DNA of 64,000 nt from Bidens hawaiensis (taxonomy: Eukaryota; Streptophyta; Magnoliopsida; Asterales; Asteraceae): positions 1,860,001 to 1,924,000 of the forward strand of contig JAIQDT010000059.1 of NCBI GenBank assembly GCA_021521415.1, written 5' to 3'. A program made the translations under genes and the position numbers. Numbering within the stretch: the stretch's first letter is position 1; each line of letters opens with the position of its first letter. The notes under the pieces were generated by a model. It was not told where the DNA came from, ran no database searches, and saw nothing but the letters and a program-made list of their open reading frames with translations. This document shows positions 1 to 11,701 of the stretch, one piece after another.

Positions 1-1854
1 CTTAAGTCTGGTTGTTAGCAGGTATACTTACCATAATGGTCATTGCTTTCTGTGATACATTTAGGATTCAATTAGAGCTTAAGTTAGGATTGGTTATCAC
101 TATATCTTCATATTGCCTCTAATCTCTTCTCAAAGCATATTTAGCTTTCTCCAAATCACCCCGAATTGACTTCGACTCCCTGATGCCCTGGTCAAAATTT
201 GATTTTTGTATAATAGAGCAGTTCCTTATTTATATTTTGTCTTTGATAACAGACTTTAAGGTTGAACGTTGGAATTACATGTCATCCGGACTTACATGCC
301 TTATGTTCAGGGTGTTTAGGACTTATTTGAATGCCCCACCCCTGTAGTTCCCTTAGTGCCCCTTAAGTCACGAAATCAGATAACTTATTTATTTATATTA
401 TATTTTTGTTCTTTTCATACTTTTTCAATCACTCTCTTTTTCGTTTCTTTTGACAAATTTGTCAAATAGCAATAATTTACTTCTGCTCAAATACTTAATA
501 AATATTTTGATAGACCAGAAACACCAACAGGCTCGTGTATGATTGGATAATAACCTTTCTGCCTATCATTCGGAGAGATATGCTAGAGAGCATACCTTAT
601 TTTCCAATGTTTCACCACATCATACTTAGCAAATTTAAGTGTATATCATATATGACAACTACAGACTATGGAAAGATACCATACTTTGCCAATGACTGTA
701 CTCAAAGCCCTTTGAACTTATAATACATGGGTTAGTTATCTTAAACAGTTTTCTATCATTTCCCATTTTATGTTGGATTCAATCTCCACATAAAATAGTT
801 TCTAGCTTCTTTGAAGCTGGAAACTTGGATAATATTATCATACCTCTTATGAAATATCACCGAAAACAGTGTTTCTTAGTCAAAAACTTTTACCATTTTA
901 AAACCATTTCCTTTTGAAAGTTCAATTGAGAAATATTGATTTTAAAAACAATGTTGTCAGTTAAGCATGTTTAACAGGCACACATTATCACAGTATCAAA
1001 ACACATTCATTCAGACAGTAGAATTCATTCAGATAATCACATGAGTCTGTCGAGCATGCTCAGAAGTTCATCAAGCATACTCGAAGGTCACTCGAGCAAG
1101 CTTAAGATTTATCATTTCAGATATTGTGCTCAAAAGACTTAGCTTAGTGCTTGAGCAGTATACTTGTGCTTGAAATGCTTCAAAAGTTTTCCACAACACA
1201 TGTCCATACTCGACCACAAGTAACACATCATTTGTGCTCGAGTTACTTGAGGAACCTCAAGTATGGTTTGTTTATGCTCGAAGAGCATTAAACACACTAT
1301 GCAACACAGAATTATGCTCGAAATTCTTGAAAAAGGTTTTTCAAGACAGAATTCTATGCTCGAGCAGCTGAGTTATGACATCTGAGCTCGAATAACTTGG
1401 AATAGTCTTACAAGATCCTTTGCTTGTGCTCGAAGAGCAACAAGCACACTATCAAGCACAAATTCATGCTCGAAGTACTTAGAATAACATAAATACATCA
1501 TGCAAGCACAGATCAAAGTACCAAAAGCTGTAATTAGCAGTTCTATCAAAATTTCCATACAAAGACAATCACATACATGATTTATGCAATTTGAGCAATC
1601 AGTCAACTATAGCAAATTATCATGCAAACATTCAGAGTGAGTAATACAGATAATCAGTAAGCACCTCACTTAAGCACACATCCTAAATCAAACTAATCAG
1701 TAAGCACCTCACTTAAGCAAACATCCTAAATCAAACTTCATCAGCATTTATCATTCCTAGGCATTTTAACAAAAAAATGAAACCTGGTTTTATCTAAAGG
1801 TTTGGTGAACAAATTAGCCAAATTATCAGATGTATCTACCCTTTTCATTTCTAT
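1..1854 (-). other. Post-pol non-coding spacer of element A
   Basis: This stretch is the reverse complement of the spacer that follows RNase H in elements F (from 18091) and B (from 42052). Two conserved blocks are readable: 145-170 (GGGGTGATTTGGAGAAAG on the minus strand) and about 261-367, matching F 19157-19268 and B 43192-43303. From about 1040 to 1480 the word TGCTCGA or close variants occurs again and again. The last part, about 1750-1854, is the end of the RNase H reading frame (TDNLANLFTKPLDKTR-like) and is still in the normal minus orientation. Short ORFs here look like chance. Confidence 0.8.
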
Positions 1855-2378
1855 TAGGATCACTGATGTACCTTACAGCATCTAGGCCAGATATTATGTT
1901 TGCTGTGTGTGTCTGTACCAGATTCCATGCTAAGCCCAAGGTCTCACATATGCTAGTAGTGAAGAGGATATTCAGATACTTGAAAGGAAAACCAGATTTG
2001 GGGATTTGGTACCTAAAGAACCCTTCCTTTGATTTGATGGCCTACACAGATAGTGACTATGATGGTTGCAACATGAGTAGAAAATCAACCTCTGGAGGAT
2101 GCCAATTTCAAGGGAACAGGCTGGTGTCGTGGCAATGCAAGAAGCAGACTACAGTGTCAATCTCTACTGGTGAAGCTGAGTACATTGCTGCTTCTGCCTG
2201 CTGTGCACAGGTTCTGTGGATTCAAAATCAACAGCTAGATTATGGTTTGAAACTTACACCTATTTTAATTGATAATAATGCTGCTATGTTTATTGTTAAG
2301 AATCCAATCCAACATTCTAAAACTAAGCATATTAAAATTAGACATCATTTCATTAGAGACTGTTAGGATAAAGGTTTT
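1855..2378 (+). pseudogene. RNase H segment of element A, inverted in place
   Basis: The plus strand encodes an uninterrupted Ty1/copia RNase H region running from the LMYLTASRPD motif through KRIFRYLKG, AYTDSDYDGC, STGEAEYIAAS and HSKTKHIKIRHHF. RNase H degrades the RNA strand of the RNA:DNA hybrid in reverse transcription, and the catalytic Asp and Glu residues are present. Both flanks belong to the same element but run on the minus strand. Reverse transcriptase stops at GGCCAAGATA near 2378 and the downstream ATAGAAATG sequence resumes at 1854. Element B, for comparison, is colinear across both points. The domain was therefore flipped in situ and cannot be read as part of the pol polyprotein. 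Confidence 0.88.
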
Positions 2379-3300
2379 ATCTTGGCCCTATACTCATGCT
2401 GGTCCACCGGCTCCCCCTTTTCATCAGGTACCATTTTCTCATGTGTGTCCATTGGTGTGGACACTGTCTTGAAGTCTTGGCACTTGAATTTGTTAAGAAT
2501 CTCTTGTACATATTTGGATTGATTAATGAAGATTCCATCAGTTTCTGTTGCACCTGAAGTCCAAGAAAGAAATTCATTTCACCCATTGAACTCATCTTGT
2601 ACTTGGACTTCATCACTTGCTTAAACTCTTTGCACATTTGTTCATTTGTAGAGCCAAAGATAATGTCATCCACGTACACTTGCAGCAGCAGATCTTTGTT
2701 TCTCCTTTTGTAGAATAGAGTCTTGTCAATAGCTCCTCTGCAGAAGCCATTTTCCAACAAATGGTTTGAAAGCTTATCATACCAGGCTCTTGGTGCTTGA
2801 TGCAATCCATACAGTGCTTTGCTGAGCTTGTAAACCTTGTTTGGATGAACTAGGTCTTCAAATCCACGAGGTTGAGTGACATAAACTTCTTCATCAATCT
2901 TTCCATTCAGAAACGCAGATTTTACATCAAGTTAATAGACTTTAATATTCATTGATGCTGCATATGCCAGAAAGATCCTGATAGCCTCTAGTCTTGCAAC
3001 TGGAGCAAAGACTTCTTCAAAGTCTACTCCTTATTCCTGTAAGCATCCTAGAGCTACCAACCTTGCTTTGTTCTTGATCACTATCCCCCTTTCATCTTTC
3101 TTGTTCCTAAATACCCATTTTGTGCCAATGGCATACTTGCCTCTGGGCTTGTCCACTAAGTCCCATACATGTAAGTCTCTGAATTAGGCTTACTCTTCCT
3201 GCATAGCTTCTACCTAGCTGTTGTCTTTCAAAGCTTGACAAATGTTTTTAGGCTCCACTTGGATAAGAAGCAGGCATACCGACAGATGTTTACCTTTTCA
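2379..3300 (-). pseudogene. Element A reverse transcriptase (broken)
   Basis: Minus-strand RNA-dependent DNA polymerase of Ty1/copia type (RVT_2). Readable parts in order are the N-terminal ALKDNSW and MQEE block near 3210-3240, the KPRGKYAIGTKWVFRN and KARLVAL blocks, [20 protein letters not shown], the catalytic [10 protein letters not shown] box near 2660-2680, and [16 protein letters not shown]. The YVDD aspartates are intact. Stops and at least one frameshift lie before YVDD and again just after QVQQK. The frame ends at the RNase H inversion breakpoint. Enzyme activity is not expected. Confidence 0.9.
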
Positions 3301-3812
3301 GAAGAGCTTCTAGTCACTCTTTCATGCAAGTCTCCTATTATATTTTCTGCAGGGTGATTTCTTTCAACAGAGGTGGCCAGCACAACTTGTTGTGCAGACA
3401 CTTCTGTCTCTAGATTTGTCATGTTTAACTCAGCAGATTCATCTTCAATTCTCTCTTGACATTAATCAGCTTCTTGAGTTTGATGGATCTCAGATGTTGA
3501 TTCTTCATTTGATCCAATTTGCATTGATTCAAATAAAGATTGAAACCTGTCCTCAAAATGATTTGTCCCTGTAGTCTGAATAGGTCGTTGAATCTGAATA
3601 GGTTCATTGTCAATGTCACTTGGACCTTCATTAGAGATCTCAACAGCAGCCTCCTGTCGATTTCTTTCAGATTCAGCTTCACCTTGGTTGCTTCTCTCAA
3701 AATTGAATCCATTTGCTTCAGGAGCAACTGATGTCCACAGTTTGTCCAGATCAACTTGTTTTTGTTTTCCCTTTTCTTCAAAGCTGGTTCTGTACATACT
3801 GTCATACATGTC
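3301..3812 (-). pseudogene. Element A integrase-to-RT linker
   Basis: Low-complexity, charged linker between integrase and reverse transcriptase. It contains DKLWTSVAPEANGFNFERS and EGPSDIDNEPIQIQ, which match element B at about 40030-40200 (DKLWSFVASGEKGFNFERS, EGPSEMESEPMQSQ). No catalytic motif lies here. In copia pol this stretch is variable and marks the C-terminal tail of integrase. Frameshifts separate it from both neighbours. Confidence 0.75.
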
Positions 3813-5190
3813 TTAATTGTAGATTTTAAAAGATTTGATCATCTTTTCCAAGTCAAACAACCATTTGGGTCCTTCAACATTGTTAAAATGGTTTTCATTG
3901 AATATTATATCCGAAGACTTAATAACCACCATATGCTCCTTCACATAGACTCTGTAAGCCTTTGAATGAGATGAGTAGCCCACAAAGAAACATTCCAGAG
4001 ATTTTGACTGGAATTTGTTAAGATAATCCTTTGTGTTCAATAGTGAGCATCTGCATCCAAACGGCTTTAAGAACTTCACATAAGGCTTTCTTTTAAAGAT
4101 AACTTCATATGGAGTCTTGTTTTGATCCTTGTTCAATAGAACCCTGTTCTACACATAGCATGTAGTATTGATTGCTTCTGCCCAAAAAGTGACTGGCAGA
4201 TTGGCATCAGCAATCATGGTCCTTGCAGCTTCAATCAATGTTCTGTTTCTTCTATCTGCAACACCATTTTGTTCAGGAGTTCTAAGTGCACTGTATTGTT
4301 GAAAAATTCCCTTAGAAGTGCAGAATTCATTCATAATTCCATTCTTAAATTCTGTCCCATTGTCACTTCTAGTGACCTTAACCTTCCTCTCAAGCTGATT
4401 TTCCATCTTTAGCACATAGGATCTGATCAGGTCTTGGGTTTCATCTTTGCTGCCCATGAAGTATACCCAAGTAAATCTTGAATAATCATCAGTTATCACC
4501 AGGCATTATCTATTCTTTCCAATACTTGGAACACTTACAGGACCAAATAGATCCATGTGTAACAGTTCCAAGACCTCATCAATTGTGTTTATCATTTTTC
4601 TCTTATGTGAGGATTTATGTTGTTTTCCTTTTAGGCAAGATGTGCATTTTTCTTCCAATTTGAACTCTCTTGTGGGAAGGCCAACAACATGTTCACCTTT
4701 TACAAGTTTGTTCATGTTCTTTAAGTTCACATGACACATCTTCCTATGACATAGCATGGTTTCATTTTCAGTTGCTTTGGAAACAAAGCATGAACCACCT
4801 CTTGAAGTTGCAGTATTCATTCTCAGTTCATAGAGGTTGCCATTTCTTGGAGCCATCATCATTATCATTTCAGTTGGAATCACAAACTCAGGCTTCAAAA
4901 TCAGGCAATGTTCATCATTGAAGGCTACCTTGTATCCTTTGTCACATACTTGAGAAATGCTCAACAGATTGTATTGAAGTCCTTCAACATGTAGAACATT
5001 CTCAAAGGATACCTTTCCATTGGTGAGTGTACCTCTTCCAACAATCTTTCCTCCATTTTCATCACTCCCAAAGGCAACTGGCCCTTCATATTTTCTTTCA
5101 TAGTTGACTAAAGCTTCTTTTTCACATGTCATATGCATGGAACATCCACTGTCCATATACCATAAGTCATTGTTGTTCAAGGACTGTTCC
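3813..5190 (-). pseudogene. Element A protease, GAG-pre-integrase and integrase
   Basis: Minus-strand order: aspartic protease with LWYMDSGCSMHMTC (5135-5170) and VLHVEGLQYNLLSISQV; GAG-pre-integrase zinc region with HRKMCHVNLKN and CTSCLKGKQHKSSH; integrase core with HMDLFGPV, ITDDYSRFTWVYFMG, RSDNGTEFKN and TPEQNGVADRRNR; then the KPFGCRCSLLN and FVGYS blocks. Protease matures the polyprotein and integrase inserts the cDNA. In the third catalytic motif the usual Glu (GVAE) is Asp (GVAD). There are stops at about 4500 and 4150. The protease is preceded by a spacer that overlaps the gag end. Confidence 0.92.
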
Positions 5191-6600
5191 TGAACATACA
5201 TATAAAACAAAATTAGTTGGATTCTGATGCACAAACTGCAACAGTTTGTAATTCAGTGTCAGTTGAAGATTCATCAGGAGTTGGAACTGAAACTGGAAGT
5301 GTGTCTTCATACACAACTTCACATTCTTCTTCTTTGTCTGAATCTGACCATTCTTCACAACTTGTGTTTTGAATAATTTTTCATTTTGCTTAATCACATA
5401 CTTCTTCTTTTCAGTGACCTTCTTCTTAGTCTTCCATTGGAACCCTATTGGTTCAAAGCCCTGCTTCATCAGAAATTTCTCATCTCCATTAAGAACACCA
5501 GGTCTAATCTTTTCTTTTCCTTTATCACTAGACCTTTTGTTCTTTGCAGGTTTGCTAGATACACTTGGTTCATCTTTGATCTTTAGGACTTGTTTCAGTC
5601 TCTTTTCAAGCATTGACCTTTTCTTTTCATCATCTGAACTGCCTTTTTCTTCATTTAAATATCTTTGATAGATTTTCTTGTATCTTTTCATATCAAACCC
5701 ACAAACCACATCAGGAACTTCAAATTCTTCCTCTTCAAACCAACAAGAGTCAGTGTGATGACCATATGCATCACACTTCTTGCACCAGACCTTTTCATAG
5801 TTCCCCATATCTTCAAGCAGTTGCTTGTCTTTAATTTTGTCACTGGGTTTGGGGAAAGCAAAGCTTAGGGAGGTTTTAGGACATATTGAATTGCTGAAGT
5901 CCATCTTGATTGGTTTATTCAAATCAGGCTCCAGATGATATTTTTCTTTAATAAATACAACAGGCTTGAAATTGGAATGGGTTCTTAAACTACTTCCTTG
6001 TTCATTTCCAACAGATTTTCTCATTGAAACATACTCCACATCTCCAATGTCAAAAAGTGCTTTTTCATCTTTGGAGTCATCTTTGGCAGAAGAGGAATCT
6101 TTTCACTTTTTTTTGGCTTGATCTTTTCTTCTTCTTGGCCTTAGATGACTTAGAGCTTCCATAGCTGCAGTTACTGTCTTCACTGGAGTACTCAATCCAC
6201 TTCTTTTTCTCACCTTCTATATTTTCATTTTTCTCAATCTCTGGCTCCTCACTCTGCTTCACTGCAAACTTCCATTCTTGTCCACAAACACATCAGCATA
6301 TTGCTTAACAAACTCAGCCTTATCATCAAAAACATTCTTGAATTGTTTGAGTTACTCACTTCTGCTCTCCTTGTCTACCTTCAGTGGGTAGCTATCACAA
6401 AAAGGTGGTGGCACCTTTTTATACTTCTCTCCATCAGTCATTTTATCAACATAACCCACAATATTGCCTGTAGAAATAAGGTTCATCAAGAAATCCATTT
6501 GAATCAGTAATTCAACATTCTTCATTTTCTCCTCTACATACATCTTCTTCAACCCTTCAATTTCAATTGTCATTCTTGATTGGGTTTACTATGCCTGCAT
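5167..6600 (-). pseudogene. Element A gag, C-terminal part with second zinc knuckle
   Basis: Lysine- and acid-rich gag extension between the first zinc knuckle and protease. 6352-6573 has an alpha-helical region (IEIEGLKKMYVEEKMKN) and KVPPPFCDSYPLKVDKESR. 6077-6262 has serine/lysine-rich KKWIEYSSEDSNCSYGS. 5167-6039 carries a CCHC-type knuckle WCKKCDAYGHHTDSCW (C-x2-C-x4-H-x4-C) followed by a basic tail. Element B has the same order at 37240-38314. Frameshifts at about 6350, 6265 and 6045 break it. The role of the second knuckle is inferred to be RNA binding. Confidence 0.82.
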
Positions 6601-6696
6601 ACAATCATCTTCAAGTCCTTTGATTTGACTTTCATAAGTTGCTTCACTTGCTTCATAAACATTTAAGAAGGCTTCCTTTCTCCCACACTCAGTTTT

Positions 6697-8256
6697 TCAC
6701 TTTCCAATATCCTGATTTAGTTTATCAATAGTAACAAGAAGATCAGAAATTGAAACATCATATTGTACCTGAGCATTTGAAGATTCAGCCTTGTCATGCA
6801 CTTTGGCCATAAATGCAACATTTGCCTTCTCCATTTCAGCTGCATGATTGCTCCAATCAAATTCCCCATCCTGTGGCACCCTGGTTACAGCAACATTTCC
6901 TTGGTCTCTCTGCTGGTTCACATTGTTCTGATTAGTTCTGTTCTGATTTGTGTGAACCTGCATTTGATTGTTTCTTTGAGGTTGAAATGTTTGTTGTTAC
7001 GGTCTGTTCGGGTTTTGGTAGGCGTTTTGGTTGGTGATCTGATTTCTTTGTTGCTAGAAATTCTGATTCTGGTTCTGGTAGAATTGATTATGGTTCACTT
7101 GATTGCCAACTTGCTTTGGCATGTTACACTCTCTAGCAAAATGTCCAGGTTGTTGACAGTTATAACAGATGGCGTTTGATTTGTCAAATCCAATTCTTTC
7201 ATTTGGTCCATTGAAGCTTGTTCTACCAATCCTGTTATACAACCTTTTCCTTCTCACAGCCAACATAGCTTCCTGCCATTTTATGTCCATGTCTTCCAAA
7301 TCATCAGCATCAATTTGCTCAAGATCTTCCTACACAATACTTGTGTTGATCAGGTTCTTGGCGACAAAAGCATGGTATGACTCAGTAAACATAGAGAACA
7401 ATGCTTGATAATCTATTCCTTGAGCATTATTGTTCTGCAAAAATGTTGACTGCCCATTTGCTGCAGAGGGAGTGTCATCATCAATCAGCTGAACATTAAA
7501 TCTTGATTGGCCACTGCAAGTTGAACTTGTGTCTGATGCTTTCTCAATAATATGCCGCTGGTTCTTGATTGAGAGGTTGCCCATAGGTGCTACAAGGGCA
7601 TTGTTCACTTGAAAACTTGGCTTGTCATCCCTAATCATATGATTTTCTATCATCTCATGTTCTGCAGCCTTGAGAAAGGCAATCACATCATCCAACTTGA
7701 AGTTGGGAAAACTGGCCTTTTCTTTGATAAACTTGCTGGCAGTGTACCATTCTCCAGACAAGGATGATAAAAGCTTTTTGTTCAGCTCAAAGTCAGAAAT
7801 CTGCAAATCAGTAGTTCTTATGTCGTTTACAATAGTCATAAACCTCTGCAAGACTGATTTCAATCTTTCTCCGTCTTTAAACTTGAACCTGTCAAGTTGC
7901 TGCTTTAGTCTGTCTTTCTTTATGGCTCTTAATTCAGTATTCCCTTCAAACATTTCAATAACTGCATCATACATACCCTTTGCGGTCTTATGATGATTGA
8001 CAGTTGTCAAAATTTCCCAAGAAAGCCCTAACTTTAGCATAGACAAAGCCTTATCATCTCGTTTCTTCATTTTTAGCTCAACGGTGGCATTGTTGTTCGG
8101 AGCTGTTGAGGGAACGTAGTTTCCTTCAGTGATGGAAGTCCAAAGCTCTGGGTCGTTGTAGTTCACAGCTGCTTCGAAGAGTACCTTCCATTTGATGAAG
8201 TTTTCTTGTCCAAGCAACCTTGGAATCTTGTTGGTGGAAACTTCCTGATCTTCCAT
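6697..8256 (-). pseudogene. Element A gag, capsid and first zinc knuckle
   Basis: Starts at ATG 8256 (MEDQEVSTNKIPRLLGQENF), 97 bases inside the primer-binding site. It runs through the copia gag (UBN2-like) capsid region: FIKWKVLFEAAV, LGLSWEILTTVNHHKTA, DRLKQQLDRFKFKDGERL and LSGEWYTASKF. Then come FDKSNAICYNCQQPGHFARECN, a canonical CCHC knuckle at about 7140-7180, and an Asn/Gln-rich tail. Gag packages element RNA into virus-like particles in the cytoplasm. In-frame stops interrupt it at about 7330, 7052 and 6998, the first two readable as CAG to TAG changes. Confidence 0.93.
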
Positions 8257-8352
8257 TTTTATCAGATCTGAGATTTATAGCAGTAAAACAGAGCAAAGCT
8301 TCAAGCTTTATCACACACCTTCAATCCCGTGGCCTTCAGCGAGCTTACAAAA

Positions 8353-8364
8353 GCTCTGATACCA
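8353..8364 (-). promoter_or_regulatory. Element A primer-binding site
   Basis: Minus strand reads TGGTATCAGAGC, complementary to the 3' end of plant initiator methionine tRNA, two bases inside the LTR end. This is the start point of minus-strand DNA synthesis. Confidence 0.93.
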
Positions 8365-8366
8365 CT

Positions 8367-9399
8367 TGTCAGGACCGTGAATCAGGTGAAACCTTAAAAG
8401 GGTTGACAAGAACACATCGACTCGATTACCCAAAGGCCTGTTGAATAACCCGGCGGAATCAGGATATCCAACAAGTGGGAATGAAGGAGTGAAAATAGCA
8501 AACACAAAACAATGATAGATAATCAATACGAGCTCATTCAAAGACAAATATTCACTGTATTAAATAATTCATTAATGAAACAGTGAAAGAAATGTCTAGG
8601 GTTTCGTGTATGACGACGGCAGCTATACGAGGAAACAAATAGAATATTCTTTTGGAATGTTTCTCGTATTCTGTGTGTGCCAACCTGTAAATCCGTGTCC
8701 TAAATGGAATCCTAGGACCCTATTTATAGACCCTAACATTCCTTCTAGAAGTTCCTAATCATTACATAATGAAATACAAAATAATACAAGTGCTGAGTCC
8801 TCGAGCAAGGTAACAATCCTGCTCGACCAAACTCACTATGCTAGGTATGCTCGATGAGTGTCCTCGAGCATACTTTACTTAGAATATCTTCAAAGAAGAT
8901 ATTCCCTTCCAGCAGATTTCATCCCTGTTGACTGGTCCAAGCTTTGCTCGAACTAGTCCATCGAGCAAGCTCGTTCTTCTTGATGTCTTCAGTTTTACTT
9001 ATTCAGCAATCTTTAGCACGCTCGGATGTAAATCTTGCTCGGGAACTGAACTATGCTCGAAGTCCTTGCTTTGATCACGTGACATCTTCTTATTGCATCC
9101 ATGCTTGTCCCCATGTGCTCGATCATCCTGTGCTCGTAACACTTGGTTAAAACTTGTATGATCAAGCTATTTGCTAGATTGGCAATCCATGCTCGATAGA
9201 AGAATACTCTTGCTCATTGAAGTGTAGCTTGCTCGAAGCCTTAACACTTAGAAGAATCAACCATTTAAGGTTCTGAAGACCTTGCTCGAAGTAGTAAAAC
9301 CATGCTCAATCGTCTAGGCTTGCTTGAAGTCCATACTTAGCCGTTTTCTGAGGAGGTTGAGAAGATTCCAATCTTCCTTATCATAAATCCGACCCAACA
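8367..9399 (-). repeat. Element A 5' LTR, 1,033 bp
   Basis: On the minus strand the LTR begins TGTTGGGTCGGATTTATGA and ends ACGGTCCTGACA. It is homologous over its length to the LTRs of B (34276-35300) and D (54560-55606, 58460-59503). A TATAAATA promoter box lies at 8722-8729 on the minus strand. The word TGCTCGA/TCGAGCA recurs throughout 8810-9340. Confidence 0.92.
8722..8729 (-). promoter_or_regulatory. TATA box of element A LTR
   Basis: TATAAATA on the minus strand, in the same place in the LTRs of B (34944) and D (58828). Transcription would start about 30 bases downstream. Confidence 0.6.
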
Positions 9400-9401
9400 G
9401 T

Positions 9402-9872
9402 TTGAGGCTGGGGATCGGGTTATGTTGAAAATTTCTCCTTGGAAGGGTATTATTCGTTTTCGTAAGAGGGGGAAGCTTAGTCCGAGGTTCATTGGTCCGT
9501 TTCGTATATTGTCCCGTGTTGGTTAGGTAGCGTATAGACTGGAATTGTCCGATGAGCTCGTGGGGATTCATCCTACTTTTCGCGTGTCCCATTTGAGGAA
9601 ATGTTTAGCAGACGATGAGGCCCATGTGCCTCTTGATGACATTGAACATGATAGTAAATTGAACTACGTTGAAGAACCGGTTGCTATAATTGATCGTTAG
9701 GAAAGGCGTTTGAGGAATAAGGTGGTTAGGCAGGTGAAGGTGCAGTGGAGGCACCGTAGGGGTTCCGAGGCTACTTAGGAGTCCGAAGACGAGATGATGA
9801 AACTCTATCCGCAGTTTTCCGTATCGCATCGGGATTCGGGGATGAATCCCATTGAAAGGGGGGAGGACTTGT
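9402..9872 (+). pseudogene. Gypsy integrase C-terminus and chromodomain-like tail
   Basis: A single frame from 9402 to TAA 9872 reads the GPY/F-type integrase end (GDRVMLKISPWKG, SPRFIGPFRIL, HPTFRVSHLRKC). It continues into a chromodomain-like segment (VKVQWRHRRGSEAT, then a stop, ESEDEMMKLYPQF) typical of Tekay/Del chromoviruses. The chromodomain directs integration to modified chromatin. The three in-frame stops, all TAG, stand where family members have Gln or Trp. They are therefore single C-to-T or G-to-A changes, as expected from decay of methylated DNA. No frameshift is seen. Confidence 0.85.
9854..9869 (+). promoter_or_regulatory. Gypsy polypurine tract
   Basis: The purine-rich run GAAAGGGGGGAGGACTT lies directly before the LTR start TGTAACACCC and primes plus-strand DNA synthesis. 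Confidence 0.75.
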
Positions 9873-11326
9873 AACACCCGTTAATTTTCGGTTTAATGAT
9901 TTAAAGCATGTAAAGTATGTATACTTCTCGGGAGTTATCCGGCATATTTCGTCGACCCTATCATCTTCCCGGTACGTTAAGTTATTTAATCTTATCTTTC
10001 AAGTTGCCATATCATTCAACTTGGAGGGGCTAGGATGAAATATTTATATTATAACACAAAACATAAAACCCTAACCCCCCACCCCATTCCTTGTCCGATC
10101 GGATCTAACACAGCCACCCCACCCTCTCGTTTTCTTTTTTTTTTCTGCAGCCAAGTTAAGGTCCAAAACATCAATTCAAGGTTAGTTCTATGTTTCCCCA
10201 AGTCTCTTACACCTTAATTGATCTTTATATCACGCGTATTGATCGTTAAATTGCGTGTTGTAGGCTTACCGGGTGGCTGTCAATTCTAACCTTTCCGGGA
10301 CTGTTTTGATTGAGGTTTTTGCACCAAAATCCTCCTAGGTATGTCTAGTATATCATACTTAAAAATAATGTCTGTTGGTGTTCGTTTGATTGGTCAACTA
10401 GTTGTAGTTTGAAAGATTGTTTTCGGTTGGCTAGAATTGTGTTTTGTTGCGTTTAACGCGAGGGATGATGTAACGGATGACCAATTCAGTTCGGATAGTT
10501 TCGGGTGAATGTATGGGCTGTTGGAAAATGATTTTTATGGGTATTGGGGCTGAATTGGTCGTCGGTTACTCAAACGGGTCGGTACAACGCACATTTGCGT
10601 TTATTGAATAGTTGGTGCGTTGTACTTGCGAGTTACCGACCCATTTGACTCGTGTAGCGTCGTGTGGACTTGTTGGCTGTGAATTTATCATATTGGGTCC
10701 ACACGGGGCTGAGTTGGATGTTAATTGCCTAATCGACTCTTGAACGCGCGTGTTAGTATCACCTAGTTCTTCCGGGGGTAATTTGGGAATTCTTTACTCC
10801 TGGGAGTATCTATGGGTCGTGTTGGTAAACTTATGGCCCCGGGGACTGTTATGATTGAGTTTGATGAGGTCAAGGCTTTAGGTAACTCGAACCACGTTAG
10901 AACGTCTCTTATGATAAATAAGTCCTTTCGTTATCATTTGTGATGATTGTATGTTTACCGGCAGGCGTTTGAGTTTCGGGGATACTTAGGGTTCTCTAGC
11001 TTGTGGTGAATTCGTGTCTTGTGTCAGGTGAGTTCATGATGCCCCTTTTCTACTCTTTTAAGTTTTTGGGCTAGAATGCACACCTAAGCGATTTTGCTTG
11101 ATGAACCGTTTAAACTATTTTGTATAGGCTCACTTGTATAGGGTAGGCCTTGGGATGATATTATAATATGTTTGTATGCATTATTGTATGGCCAATAATT
11201 GGCGATGTTTATTAGTCATTATTGACTAAGGATGTTTACGTATGCCTACTTTGTGTTTGCATACGTTGGATGAGATGTTACGTATTTGGGTTGTACCTGT
11301 GCTCGACCCTGATATTATTACTTGGA

Positions 11327-11384
<58 letters not shown>

Positions 11385-11632
11385 GAGATTTCAATTAAGA
11401 ACCCCTTTGAGTTTTAAGAACTCGAAAGAACTCAGTGTAACGATTTTTTTTTTTCAAATTTTTTTTACACATGCATAATATATGTATGTTACATACACGT
11501 AAAAAAATTACAGAATTTTTTACGCACCGAGTCGACTTTTTATACATGTGTAACGGACGTAAAAGTTAGTGTAACCACTTACATATTTATTCTCTCTCCT
11601 ACTTTGACTTTTTTGTTCTCAAAATATCCCTC

Positions 11633-11701
<69 letters not shown>

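Larger units (their letters stand above)
1..9399 (-). mobile_element. Copia element A (SIRE/Maximus-like), minus strand, 3' end outside window
   Basis: Read on the minus strand, a 5' LTR (8367-9399), primer-binding site, gag, protease, integrase, reverse transcriptase and a long post-pol spacer follow in Ty1/copia order. The post-pol spacer runs off the left edge, so the extra ORF and 3' LTR are not seen. Gag and pol carry several stops and frameshifts, so this copy is dead. The RNase H part lies in the opposite orientation to its flanks. The inner boundary at 9399/9400 cuts a gypsy integrase reading frame, showing that A inserted into that element. The target duplication cannot be checked because the other end is missing. 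Assignment to SIRE/Maximus rests on architecture and is inference. Confidence 0.9.

Noticed and set aside
535..723. ORF of 62 codons on the plus strand
   Set aside because: Lies in the reverse complement of the element A spacer, which is non-coding in the related elements.
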